Source of the DNA: Clusia tigrina | Taxonomy: Eukaryota > Arthropoda > Insecta > Diptera > Clusiidae | Assembly: GCA_920105625.2 (NCBI GenBank) | Contig: OV050033.1 | Coordinates: forward strand, 9,590,001-9,654,000 | Direction of reading: 5' to 3' | Length of the DNA stretch: 64,000 bases | Part shown: positions 52,692 to 64,000 of the stretch, in pieces | Layout: every line of letters starts with the position of its first letter | Position numbering within the stretch: the stretch's first letter is position 1 | Notes under the pieces: model-generated | The model's database searches: none | What the model was told of the DNA's origin: nothing | What the model saw: the letters and a program-made list of their open reading frames with translations, nothing else | Made by a program: the position numbers and the translations under genes

Positions 52692-53309
52692 AGAGCTGTT
52701 GGAGTTTTTCATGACTGCACTGCCCCACAAAAACTGCTGCTGGAGCGTGCTTAATTGCACAAGAATGGCAATTCGTGCTTCATTTCAATACTGCAGGGAG
52801 TTCCGAACAAATGGCGCAATCCTTGCAAATATGTTTCGCAATTTTAATACTCAGTGTTATTAAAAATCGATTTGAAATTAAATTTACGACTTTTTCGCTT
52901 TATTCAATGCAGGCACCCATGCAGATGATGCGTTGTAGTTTAGATTTATTTATTTTTTTTTTTAGGGACATTTGTTATGTTTGCATACTGTATTTCGTCC
53001 TTGGATTTTATGTGTGTGTTTAATTTTTACATGGTTTCATTGTGAAAGGATTTTGAGGGACCTTCGCAGTGGCTGGCAATTGCTTAATCCACAGATTTAA
53101 ATTTAATTTTATGTTTAATTCATTTTTGAAGTATTTATCTTCTGTAGAAACGATTTTTTTTTCCTTTAATGGAGCCAGATTTTAAATGTCTCGCTTAGAA
53201 ATTATTTTTTTTTATATAAAGCCTGCCAGAAATATATTAACTTCTTAACATATACCTTCAGATTCCCATTTCAAACATTTTATTACAACAATTGTGGCAC
53301 CTGCATACT
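52692..53309. other. Intergenic, nothing seen
   Basis: T-rich runs at about 52953-52964 and 53155-53215. No gene or element signature. Confidence 0.6.
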
Positions 53310-54640
53310 TTACTTTTCAAAAGACATACTTTTACTCAGATCAAAAGACAACCATTGTACAATATCTAATGTTCCATTTTTATGTTTCTTTGAATCCACC
53401 TGTGAACCAACTTCAGTAGATTCTGTTTTCGTAAATGTCAGTGCCAAATACCTGCAACCTGATTCTAGCAAAAGCGAGCCATACACACAAAGAGTGGTCC
53501 ACCGTCTCACCTTCCTCTCCACAAGCCTGGCGGAGCGCACTGTTTGGAATGCTTAGCATATGCATATGCTTACCCCATGCAAAATGATCCGCCATCAGTC
53601 CTACCAGAAGTCTGTAGTTTCTCCTACCAAGTGACAGTAGAAACCTTTTCGTTCTATCGGAAATATCAGGCAGCCTATGTCCATCTGCTGCCTCTTACAT
53701 CCCCATTCGCGATTCTGTGCACAGGCAGCCCAATCTATAATAGTGGTCTTAATGGCAGCAAAAGGTACGGGAAGACCAAGTTCCAGGCCATTTAAACTGG
53801 TCTCAGATCCTATATTCACTAGTTTATCAACGACTTCATTCATTCATAATGCTCTTGTGTCCTGAAACCCATGTTAGCATTTGGTTGGCAACATAGTTTA
53901 ATGTGACCAACAGCACCAGCTTGGAAGTGACAAGGAAGCTGAGCAAGGCCCCTATGGCAACCAACAGTACGGGAAACGCTGGTTCCGGGCAAATAAAACT
54001 AGTCTCAGATCCTTTGTTCGCAAGTTTATTCGCGAGTTCATTCCCCATAGCGCTCATGTGTCCTGGAACGTAGATAGCGTCGGGCTATGATGTTTTCCAA
54101 CATAACCTAATCTTTTTTTGTACAACAAAACCAACTTGGAAGTGACAAGGAGGGCTTCAGTGCAGCCCGACTACAGACACAAGTATTACTGCCACGCCAT
54201 CTGCTTTCCACCACTTAGTCCACCATTCCCTTAGGATGGCATAAACTTCCGCCTGAAAGACAGAAGTATGATGACCAAGGGCATCATGCAGTTGGACACC
54301 GTTGAGTTTCACGAAAACCACAGAATCCGATCCAATATCTCTTCTGGACCCATCAGTGAAAATACGACAGTACTGCCAACCGGGCCTAATGGTACGATCG
54401 GTAATCTTGAATTTTTGTGCAGTGCCGTCTTTCTGTTATAGGATACGTGGACATTGAACCGTTGGGCATAGAAATGATAGCAATGTTTTCTTGTCAGTGT
54501 CAAGAATACCTTCAAGATTCCTACGCGCAGCCACCAACCCATTGTTCTTTAATGTACAGATGATCTTTAGGGCATCTTCTTGAATGAAAATATCTAGAGC
54601 GCGAAGATTCACCAACACATCAAGAGCAGTGCCAGTAGTT
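53310..54640 (-). pseudogene. RNase H half of a LINE with an internal direct duplication
   Basis: On minus from high to low coordinates: FTDGSRRDIGSDS (first RNase H Asp, about 54350), SVFQAEVYAIL (second acidic residue, about 54250), LVTSKLVLL, VPGHMSAMGNELANKLANKGSETSF (54057 downward; the usual Asp of NELADELA is Asn), a second diverged copy of the same block (LVTSKLVLL then VSGHKSIMNEVVDKLVN), then HFAWGKHMHMLSIPNSALRQACGEE (C-terminal region, 53595 downward) and DIVQWLSFDLSKS. Stops and shifts are frequent. The DSQAAI box seems deleted. No reverse transcriptase is recognisable upstream. Confidence 0.8.
53757..54158. repeat. Diverged direct duplication (~195 bp) inside a LINE relic
   Basis: About 53757-53946 and 53956-54158 align along their length: both contain a GTACGGGAA start, CTGGTCTCAGATCC/CTAGTCTCAGATCC, a GTTTAT..CGA..TCATTC stretch, GTGTCCTG, and end with CTTGGAAGTGACAAGGA. 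They encode the same RNase H box twice. The copies differ at many positions, so the duplication is old. Confidence 0.75.
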
Positions 54641-57600
54641 GTCGGAAAAGCTCAAGTACAACAAATAACCAAACTCTCTGTAGTTGAGATAGAGCAGACC
54701 CTTGAGATATAATCATGCTGTGATCTAATTAAGATATTCTAATTACGGAAGCACCAATCCGCCCACTTTTATTACGTCTATTTGCTTCTAAATAGTAGTC
54801 CTTAAGAACGGAGAGTATTGGTAACACGTCACAAATACATTTCCTTGTAGAGAGCATTTCTAGCAATAGAAAGTACACTAAATTTCCATCTAAATTTACA
54901 TCTTATGCAAGTATGAAGTGAATCTTATGCAATTGTGTGAAATTAGTAAAGAAATAATACTAAAGAGAACACATGCGAAGGCAGTATCAGAAGTCAGTGA
55001 TCAATCCCACTGTGAGAGGCCATTATCGTTGCCAGAGACTTTGAAGATCATAATTTCTTAACGTATCCACCTTCAACCCAAAGTTTTTCCAATTGTGTAT
55101 CCCTTCCAAATAGCATGATTTCACTTCAACAGCATTGCTGAAGGACTTCCTTCTCAGAAGCTATTATGTTTATATTGTAAGGATATGTTTGTTAATACTA
55201 CTGACAAGGATACTATCAATTGTGATGAGCCTACGAGTATATGCATGAAAGAGGAGGTAAGATTCAATTATGAAGCTTACTATAAAGTCGATACTAACAA
55301 TAACATCAATTTATCTGGCAATTTAGTTGCCAATTAAATTGAAAATTCCAACTAAATTCAATAAAATCCTTCAATTGAATTATGATTTGTGCATTCAAAT
55401 GGAATTGTAATTTAATTTCTATTTGCTGGGCACACATAAATATTTATTTAATTTAAGCAGCTAACAAGCAGTTAATGCCGCATCAGTACAAACACAAAAC
55501 AAGCAAACATTCTGGCGTAAGCCGCTCTGCAACACACCACTGGCCACCGCGGGACCCTTCTGACAATGGTCTCGTATCGAAATAAAAAACTTGAAAAGAT
55601 CCTCAACTTGGAGGAGCACATGATTTCTATTAGCTTTCAAGTACTTAAATGTGCGAGAGCACCAGCAGAGGGGGTTAAAATTCGCTGCTACTTTCTGCCT
55701 CACACTCACTGTCTACAAGGGGCGTGAGGAGAACATCACTTGATTATAACATTCCAACGCAAATGCATATTCAAGTTTCTGTGTTTCTGACCATAGTCCC
55801 CGCCACCGCCACTGCCACCGCTGCCACCTCTGCTGTCGAATATGCAAATGCGGCCGCTGCAGTTGTTTTACATTTTTACAGCTCCACTCTGGTGCACAAC
55901 TTCATTACGTGTTTCATCGCTGCTATTTGCATTTCATGCGCTCTCCGCGGATATTTTCAATGTGCTGCATTGCATTTTTATTGCCTCATTCCTGCAAATT
56001 GTTTTTGCCCAGCACCCCCCGCCGTTGCCATCATGCCAGCGGAAAAGTGCAAAAGCAATTGGCATTGCTGTATTTCAATTGCGTATCCTTTCTGGAATTA
56101 AATTGCAGGATCTTTCGCTGCACTCTTTGTTAAAAATACATTTTTAATGGTTTGACATTTCCACTGCCGCCAACAATGATGGTGCCCGCGTCTAGTTGGT
56201 CTTGCAATGGCCAACTGCGTTTGCCTTTCGGGCTCCTTAATTGAGTTGGCTGAATTTTGTTTGTTCGCTTTGGCTCTCGATTGCGCCGGCTTTGTGAGTG
56301 GAAATTGGCAAATTGTACTTGTTGGCTTTTCTTTTGTTCGGCCGCTGTGAACTTTCCCGTACGAGTTGAGTCGAATAACAAAATTCAGTAAACTGTGCTA
56401 TTGTGTGGCTGACAATTATTGAAGGAAAGGGTCCGATTTAAATTTAAATTAATTTAATAAACGATTTTTGTCTGATGTCCTTAAATATATTTGTAAATCT
56501 TCTTTGTACATTCTAGAAAAAGCACACCCTCCTGCGTTCCACATATTTGAATAACTTTTATGCAATTGTATGTGAAATTTGAATACGTTGGTCCTTGTAG
56601 AATACCTAGTAGTGTAGTCCTTGTGTGAATTGCGCAGTACATATTTTAATTGGACTGCCTGATGCACACAATGTCCTGAAGAAAACACTGTTGTGATTGC
56701 TCAATACCATTATTAAATGAAATGAATTTCCTTCAATAATAACCCCACCAATTATTTTATCAAAATGAATAATTCAACATAAATTTCCAAATACTTTCAC
56801 ACTGCTTGCAGAGTGAGTTCGTAGCGGGAGGAGGAGGAACAACAACGGGCAAATTGGCATAAGACAGGCACATCTTTGTAACTGGCACACGAATTGATTG
56901 TGCCAATTCAGGAGGCTTTGGGAGCTTTTTCTATTTGCCTCTTTTTGCACAACCATCTGCCGTGGTTGAGTTATTCAGCGGCCAGGTTGAGAATTGAAGC
57001 ATATACACCAGTGAGGGAGCTATTTACAATTGTGGACGTCCGTTTATTTACACAATTAATATAGCACAAATACTCTTCTGAATCTTGTCTTGCATTTACT
57101 GAAGCAATTAGGCTCATCCTTCCGAGATATAACAGGCCATTTATACGAGTGTGTCCAAAGTAAATACACGGCCCCCACACAACCGAGGGTGTGGTGTCGA
57201 TACTCGTATCCACACAGAGCTTAAGTGCTCATAATAACTTCTCTGATTCCTTTCTCCCTGCATTCCAAGCAACTTGCCACAAAATGAGAGCCACTTACTT
57301 AGTGCAATTCTACAAATAGAAGCGACCGCACTTAATTAGAATTTGTTTAGAGAAGAAAACGAAAGCAAGGAAAATGTGTGCTTCTTGGTTTTGCTTTTGT
57401 GAGGACTTTGCGTACTTGTTCAGCTTCCTTTGACTTAATTAAGTGCAGTAAAATTTCGTAAATGTTTTCGATTTCTTTGGCTATTCAAATTTTGCTTCAG
57501 TTTGTTTGTTGGTAGTACAAATTTACACAAGGACGAATATTTTTTCTTGCGAGTTTGCTTCTTCTTTCACATAATTCTGAATTTGAAGTTGCAAGTTTTC

Positions 57601-60600
57601 AAAAGGAAATTTCTTTGCAAATAAAGCAACACAAAAATTGCCTTCAAAGACAGTGGGCGGTGTGGTGCCTGTAGTTCTGGATACTTACAGGAAGAATGCC
57701 GTGGGTCGGTGCAATTTAAATGCAGCTTAAAGTATCCGAAGGTAGTTTTGAAAAGGAAATCAGATCACACCAGAGGAAATTAACTTCATATATTGGTATG
57801 TCGAGAAGAGAGATTTATTTTCTTAGTTTATTGAAAGAGAGTTGAGTATCTTCGAGTTATGTTTATATTTTAATGCAGATTTACTTGAATTTTTTACTTC
57901 AGGAACAATCTCATACGAAATCACAATTTGGTTTTATGGTGGAGACTAATCAGACAATAGAAGGACGAAGCTGTAAGAATGGTGATGTGAGGTGGGGCCT
58001 TAAATAAAAGTGTTGCAATTTGAATGGAATTCAAGCAGTTTAAATGACGCTTTTTATATCATTTAATGGAATAATTTACTCGCTGAACCCCTGTAGCAGA
58101 TGTCGTTTTACCAACTGTACTACAAAAGTAACGAACTAGTTTTGATCTTTCAGGAAATTAAAAGACAATTATATTCCTTAAATTTAAAACACGGAAACAT
58201 TTGTGGAACTTTTTGCCACACTAAAAAATTGGTTGTTGCATACCATCACAATGGAGTAAAAGGGCTTTAATGTATACTTAGGAGTCCTCTCGCGTAATAC
58301 CACTTCTTTGTGTAATGACAAGAAAGTTGTTACTGTAAAATACAGGATAATTGCTCAGCCATCACGTGGCATTTTATGTGAGTATATTTCGAATGCATTT
58401 AAGAATGTAGGAGCTTGGAGCATACTTTCAGGATACAATTCGGATTTCCATGATATAAATATTTGTTTCAATGTAGCGAAGGGTATCGTGATAGGCCACG
58501 AAGACAGCATATTTTAGACTGAAATACTTCCTTCACTCTCCGAATTATTTAATATTTCAAAGGTATGTCAGGAATAAGTTTGCGATATTGCCCAGTGACA
58601 TTTTTGAGTAGTCTGCAAAGTTAAGCTTTCTTTCACATAGTGGTGTTTCTTTTCACAAGACATATCTGAATCCAATGATAACAGCTCTTTTAGCAAAAGT
58701 TAACTGCAAATGGAGTATACTCAGATTTCGCATTATCCATGAGATTCCATATAGACTCCTTGCGTAACTGTATTGACGAAGTATATAAATGTTGATGGCC
58801 ATAAGCATTTACGAATAACTTTCACTGCAAAGAGTAACAGAGGGCCCAGTAGTCAATCATTCCATACATGGACCTAGGCTTATATTTATTTTGTAATGAG
58901 CTGCATAATTTTTATGGAAACTCACAAATATAGTCCTGAAACCATTGCACTATTCTACTATAACCGCACAATTGAGGACATGACTTGCATGAAATGAAAA
59001 CACAATTTTCTCCAAAAGTGTTTTCGGACCCACTCCAACTTCCTACAAATCCCCCACACAAACATCTTAAAATGCAGACAGACGAAGTGGTTACTAATTA
59101 AAAGCCACCAATGCGTTCGAGTAACAATGCGTCCACGCGCAGTCATTCATGTAAAGTAATTAAATTCATTGTATTTATTAAGTTCATAATTATTTATTCC
59201 CTTCGCATATCAGCTTCATCAAAATGCGCAGCACACGAGCTCAATAAAATAAGTCTTAATAGCAGAGCTACAAAAAGGAAATGTAAGGACAATTAAAGCA
59301 CCACGAATACAAAGACAATCGAAAGGAACAAAATCTTAACAACGTGGCTTTCCTTTCAACTGCGTTCATTTTAACATAGCATAAGAAGCAAATAAAAAAG
59401 GACTCTCACAATGCCACTTGACAAATGAGTTTTTAACATTTCTTGTTCGAGTCCTTTACAGAGAAAATATACTTCCGACTAAGTGAGAGCAACAACACAG
59501 CAAACACACACCAACCCACGCATATACAATACAAGGAAGACAACAATAAAGTAATAAAGTTACTGTGTGAGCCTACATGCTTCGAGGTCCTTTTTTGGTA
59601 ACTGCTCACTTGCTCACACAAGCTTCCTGAATGCATGCGGGCGACAAGTCAAACCCGAAATGCCTTTAATTGTACAATATTTGCTCTTCACTGTGGTTTG
59701 CTTTGACGCTGACCTTCGGGGGCCAACTGTGATGCTATTGACCTTGTAGTGAATCAGCTTCACACATAAATAATCATCTGAGCTACTGTCGGAGGCGTGC
59801 AATGGCATATACTTTTATTTGCTTGTGCGTAGCCATGGGCGATTGTTTGAAAAAGTGCTGCTGTCGTTCGAACTGAAATGAAAAGTGGTCTTAGCGTTAT
59901 TCTTTGATGGATTAGTTCGGTGCTGTCTCTTGTTATTTACCCAGAAATGATATGTTTTGATGTTCATCGTGGTTTCAATCATTTTGTGACAGTTTTTGAT
60001 GTGAACTTCCCCTCCTCCGTGAATTCTGTTTATATTTGTAACGAAATTTTTGTTTGCTTTTCCATAATTTCCTGGTAGTATTCAAGTTATTCCGTAAAAT
60101 GAAACGCATATTCATTTCATGGAAGAGGTGATAATGATAACCCTAAAAGTATGCTATTGTGTTACTTTGCTCAACGACTTTAATATAAATAATTATCAAA
60201 TACATAAAATTAAAGCATACTTTGAGGCATTGCCCTTATAATTTATGTGGATTCTGGTTTCTAAATAAGTAGATCTGCAACACCACAGACTCTGCGAATA
60301 TGAACATTCTATTGCGACATGAATCTTTGTATTACGTGCTCTTTTTTCTTAGTGTGATGTCTGAAGTATTTTTAGGCAGGGAATCACTTTAGAAGTGATG
60401 ACCCACAGATTCCTTTAGGAAGTTTAATTGTTTTAACCAAGTCATATATTTGGGAATTTGAAGAAATGACCACCTGGTTGTGGCACAATTTCGTCATGTA
60501 ACCATAAAACGGTTCTGATTGTGTACCACAGGAGTTCTTAGCCTGGATAAGGTATCCAGGCCATAAACTGGGTCACTTTCGACAGATCACAATTCCTCTA

Positions 60601-61545
60601 CACCAGCTCAGGACTTTCGCTGGACATCTGCTTAACTGCTGAACAAGTTTATAATACAAGTATATAATACAGTGAACTACAGTGAATACAGTGGCCTTTT
60701 TGGGTTTGAGAAACTGAGAAATTTTTCAGTAATTTGAGGTCGAAGTAATCAACAAGTTTCTCTTGTGCTGGTAAAAAGTAGTTAAGGTATTGTCTGCTGA
60801 ATAGCATTTTTAAGTCTTCATACAAAGACATGGACTGCAGTTATTAGAGTCCGTAGTTCCAAATTTTCTTCGAACGACAATACCAGTATTTATAATTATA
60901 CGACTCTTTTGTCGACTACAATCAATTGCAGGCGGGGCTGAGGAAATATCCCCATTTTTTATAGTTGTAGAAACAATTTATTCACTACACAAAGACTTAT
61001 TAAACATCCTTATGATCAGTAAAGATGTGAGCTACATGGAAATTGGCTCTTAAGGGTTCCTTTAATTAAACCACTTCTGCATTAAATATCCACACGAATG
61101 TCCTTGCAATTGAATGAATTTTATGATATAGTCGTAGGTGTTAGTTTAGTTAATAATAATAATGACTTTCTCCGAGCGGACTACCTCGTAAGAATTTAAC
61201 ACGGATGTATGCATATCTTGAGTATGAAAATCATCAGATTAATATACCATTAGGCTTTGAATACATGAGCTTTCGCACTTTGAGTATACAGGAATCGTTT
61301 GTTAGAGGATACTGGGCACAATGCTATTTCATATGTAAAAACACTGTAAAATTCCCGATAATTTAACTCCACTTATTCACCTGGCACTCGAAGAATTTTA
61401 CAAGAAAATTCGAATGCCTTTGACGAAAGAAATAATTTCAGAAATAGCCCGAACACATTTTCTTCGTCAAGAAAAATTTCTTTTGTGGAAAAATTTTAGT
61501 CATAAAAATTAAAATAAACCCGTAATTCAAATAAATTCATAAGTG
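54641..61545. other. Intergenic and upstream region of the RFWD3-like gene
   Basis: 55430-57000 is a GC-richer unique block with the CCGCCA tract. 57200-61540 is AT-rich with only short chance frames. The promoter of the RFWD3-like gene must lie in the last part, but I see no TATA box or clear initiator; the 150 bp before the ATG are very A/T-rich. Confidence 0.55.
55798..55832. repeat. (CCGCCA)n-like microsatellite
   Basis: CCGCCACCGCCACTGCCACC tract followed by GCTGCCACC. Confidence 0.85.
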
Positions 61546-64000
61546 ATGCAGAAGTCGAATGAGCCAAATTACGCATACAACTATGCGCAGAATGACGACA
61601 AAACCAATGGTCCAAATGTAGATGATGACGTCAGCTCTTTCGAACAGTTCCAAGATTGTGCCGGTATCGACATGTGGAACACCGCCCATTATGAGTGTCC
61701 CAGCCAAGAGGATAATCTTGACTCTTCCGAAGCTTGTGCTAGTGGCTACTTTTTCCCTGGTGTATCCAATAATCGTAAGTGAAGTTGGCATTCGTCACTT
61801 AATCAATTCTTGATGAAATATTTTTGAAGTAATTTTTAGGACACTGGGAACATTCGCTCGGGACTCTCAGAGTTTACGTTTTTCTGTGTCTAGTTGTGAG
61901 AGTTTTAGACAAAGCATAAATCACGAGTTGTAGATTTACTGAGATTTTGTGCTTGTTTAACAATGAAGTGTGCATCTCATTGTAACAATGGGTTGCATCT
62001 CAAATTTAGCTGAAGGCGAGTGTAAGGAATTAACTGACTATTTAGAGACTCGGTTATATTTTTATAGTGGGATTAGAAATCATGCTACATGGTTGTCCCA
62101 TGTAGCATTTATACTGCTCCTTAGATATATCTGGAAGCATGATATCTCTGGCGAATAGGAGTTCCATTGGCTCCATTGTTTCCTCCCTCACTGCAGGGTA
62201 CGATTTGTAATTCCTGCTTCAAACCTTCCTGGTTCTTTATGTGCTTCGGTTTCAAATAAGAATTGTAAATGTGCTATTTTAGTATTGCTTCGGTTCTTCT
62301 ACTTCATTAGAAGTTTAGAAACATGTTTTTGATCTCTTGAGTTCCTTTCGTTCACTCCACTATGCCTCAGTTTCCTGTCTCAATCACATTGACATGGTTT
62401 CTAAAGTGGACTTCGGCCTTTCAATGATCTCTCAGTACATTTTTATTACTTCAGCAACTTCTTTGTCCGCTTTTTTTCTCACAGCCAAATAATGGATCTT
62501 TATTTTCTTAAAGTTCATTTACGTCTCCATGTTAATCCAGGTTCGATTCACATTTGATATTGAGTTGCCTTCCTAGTGCCTTGAGAGCTGATTTGTGGAG
62601 TTTGAATGTGCCATTTGTTGACATGTTAGGAGTTTATTGATCAAAGAACGTAGAATTCCCTCTCTTTGATTCATGCACAATGTAGTTATAATCGTGTATG
62701 TAATAGAATTCATTTAAACATATTCATCCCACATTCATCCTCAGGTAGAACCCACATTCGGCACACTGCCTTGGGTAGAACCTTGAATTTTAGTCATCGT
62801 CGACTATACTTTGGGTCTGTACAGAGAAATTATCTAGCGATATTTTTGGATTCTAAAAGATCATTTTTGCAACAAGTTTTAATATTCTATATTCTTCTCA
62901 TTCTATTTTCTTATCGAGCGATTTTTTCTTTTCATAGCAATGAAATCTGTTTTGGTAAGCTCTGGAGAGCCAAGTTCTACCTGGGTACTCTCTGTTGTGG
63001 TGTTTTGGATATTGGACCCATATTGATAACAGGAAGGCCCTCCTCTTAACACCCTCATACCTGTTAATTTATTTTGTGACATACCCTTGTACTAATACGA
63101 GTACTTATGAGGTCCTTGTGAGAGATATTTGATATATTGATCAGAGCTATTCTGCTTTATTGCTGATCTTTGGAGTCCACTGGTTTCTCCTTCGACATTA
63201 GCTGCTTTTCCTGCGATTCTGTCAACCCTTTAAATTTAAATGATCTCCAGTTACGTGACCTTGCTCAGTATATTAGAAGCGATCACCGCACTTTTGCTGC
63301 CTGTTCCTTTCGATGTAAAGATATTATCCATCCTGCCTACACTCTCCATCTGCTTTTTGGTACTGGATTCTCTGGCTATGAAGACACAGACATTGCCAGG
63401 AGTTGGGGTGCTTTTTATTGATTTTATGGCTGAAGAGTCCTTAAGTGTTCCCACGCGTAAACTGTGAAATTTTGGTCCTGTACACAACATTAATGCTCAA
63501 CTTTCCTTTAGAACTTGAAGCTGGGCCGCAAACAGAAACTGCTGAACTCCATGAGACTGCTCGCAACTGCGACTCTCCCGTAGTAAAGTGGCCTCATGCA
63601 CCACACAGCATGTTTAATGACGACAATGACGATATTGACGATGGCCAAACCTGTCCCATATGCCTCGAGAAGTGGGAAATCTCTGGTGATCATCGCCTTG
63701 TGGCATTGCGGTGTGGTCATCTGTTCGGCAACAAGTGCATTCGTCGTTGGTTGAACGAAAGTCTGCATCAGACGGGAGTCAGGAGGTGTCCACAATGCAA
63801 AAAGAAGGTCGTTCCTAAGGATATGCTGTATATTTACGCCAAGCGCTTGCAAGTCATCGACCGTACGGAAATGAACAACTTGGAGAAGTCGCTGCAGATG
63901 GAGCGGTCCGCTAATCGAGTTCTGATGTGCGACATCACCACACTTAGGGAAAACTATGAGGCGTTTAAGCGCAGAACCGAGGAGGCCGAAGCAGCCAGTA
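61546..64000 (+). CDS. RFWD3: RFWD3-like RING E3 ubiquitin ligase, 5' part (two coding exons, continues past the window)
   Basis: Spliced CDS is join(61546..61774,63512..>64000), 239 codons seen. The ATG at 61546 is preceded at once by an in-frame TAA (61540-61542), which fixes the start. Residues 1-76 (exon 1) are polar and acidic. Residues 124-172 form a RING finger: CPIC (C124, C127), C144-G-H146, C152, and CPQC (C169, C172). The position after H146 where a canonical C3HC4 RING has Cys is Gly149; as I recall vertebrate RFWD3 shows the same HLFG motif. Motifs GDHRL, ALRCGHLFG and CPQC followed by K-rich sequence are RFWD3-like, and residues 178-239 look helical or coiled-coil, as in that family. 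RFWD3 acts in the nucleus, ubiquitinating RPA at stalled forks; the C-terminal WD40 domain expected for the family is beyond the edge. RING identity is certain, RFWD3 orthology is likely, and the exon 1 join rests on splice signals and phase. Confidence 0.85.
61775..63511 (+). other. Intron 1 of the RFWD3-like gene
   Basis: The donor is C|GTAAGT at 61774/61775 and the acceptor is TTTCCTTTAG ending at 63511. Exon 1 ends one base into a codon and exon 2 supplies two bases, so the junction codon is C+AA (Gln77) and the frame continues without a stop. A TTAATGC sequence at 63490-63496 could act as branch point. Length is 1737 bp, long for a fly intron. Inside I see no transposon protein, only AT-rich sequence and a perfect 11-bp-arm hairpin at 62082-62108. 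Confidence 0.8.

Noticed and set aside
52372..52760. Three overlapping ~80-118-codon minus frames
   Set aside because: All read through the 55-bp minisatellite; the Leu/Pro/Ser/Cys-rich periodic sequence is a repeat artefact.
61543..61545. GTG one codon upstream as start of the RFWD3-like protein
   Set aside because: A non-ATG start has no support; ATG at 61546 follows immediately.

Overview
The window is eukaryotic nuclear DNA from an insect, most likely a higher fly (Diptera). A tephritid fruit fly is my best guess. The reasons are the low GC content, abundant CAA/CAG/GTT microsatellites, jockey-clade and RNase-H-bearing LINE remnants, a mariner-like element with the DD41D catalytic spacing of the rosa group (first described from Ceratitis, as I recall), and a split gene with canonical splice sites. 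Species assignment is inference. There are no operons, CRISPR arrays or other prokaryotic features, and I found no viral gene.

Only one host protein gene is supported. At the right edge (61546 to beyond 64000, plus strand) lies the 5' part of an E3 ubiquitin ligase gene related to RFWD3. It has a short acidic first coding exon, a 1.74 kb intron whose phase fits exactly, and a second exon carrying the RING finger and the start of a helical region. The WD40 part should lie outside the window.

The remaining ~61.5 kb reads as an intergenic (or long intronic) desert holding mobile-element debris and tandem repeats. Main items, left to right: a frameshifted jockey LINE (4.3-5.6 kb); abutting tails of an RNase-H LINE family (7.05-7.14 kb); a LINE C-terminal fragment (9.3-9.8 kb); a four-unit 131-bp tandem array (11.9-12.4 kb); a complete but frameshifted rosa-like mariner with 33-bp terminal inverted repeats and TA duplications (12991-14288); a five-unit ~120-bp array (16.5-17.1 kb); an AT-rich array (20.9-21.2 kb); an RTE-like fragment (21.6-21.9 kb); a LINE reverse transcriptase relic (26.1-26.6 kb); a Tc1-like transposase relic (30.1-30.5 kb); a 5'-truncated jockey LINE with an open reverse transcriptase frame, poly(A) and an 8-bp target duplication (33569-35449); further RNase-H LINE pieces (39.4-40.1, 42.4-42.9, 43.3-43.7, 53.3-54.6 kb); and small tandem repeats at 40.2, 49.1 and 52.5 kb.

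Between these lie somewhat GC-richer, repeat-poor blocks (about 1.2-2.3, 7.4-8.7, 10.6-11.8, 17.5-18.3, 28-32, 41.4-42.1, 47-48.7, 51-52.4 and 55.4-57 kb). They show no credible coding exons but do show microsatellites and clustered homeodomain-type cores. These are candidate regulatory DNA for a gene outside the window; that is inference. I found no clearly new biological system. The most useful leads are the DD41D element, the datable jockey insertion, the tail-defined LINE family, the tandem arrays, and the RFWD3-like gene.
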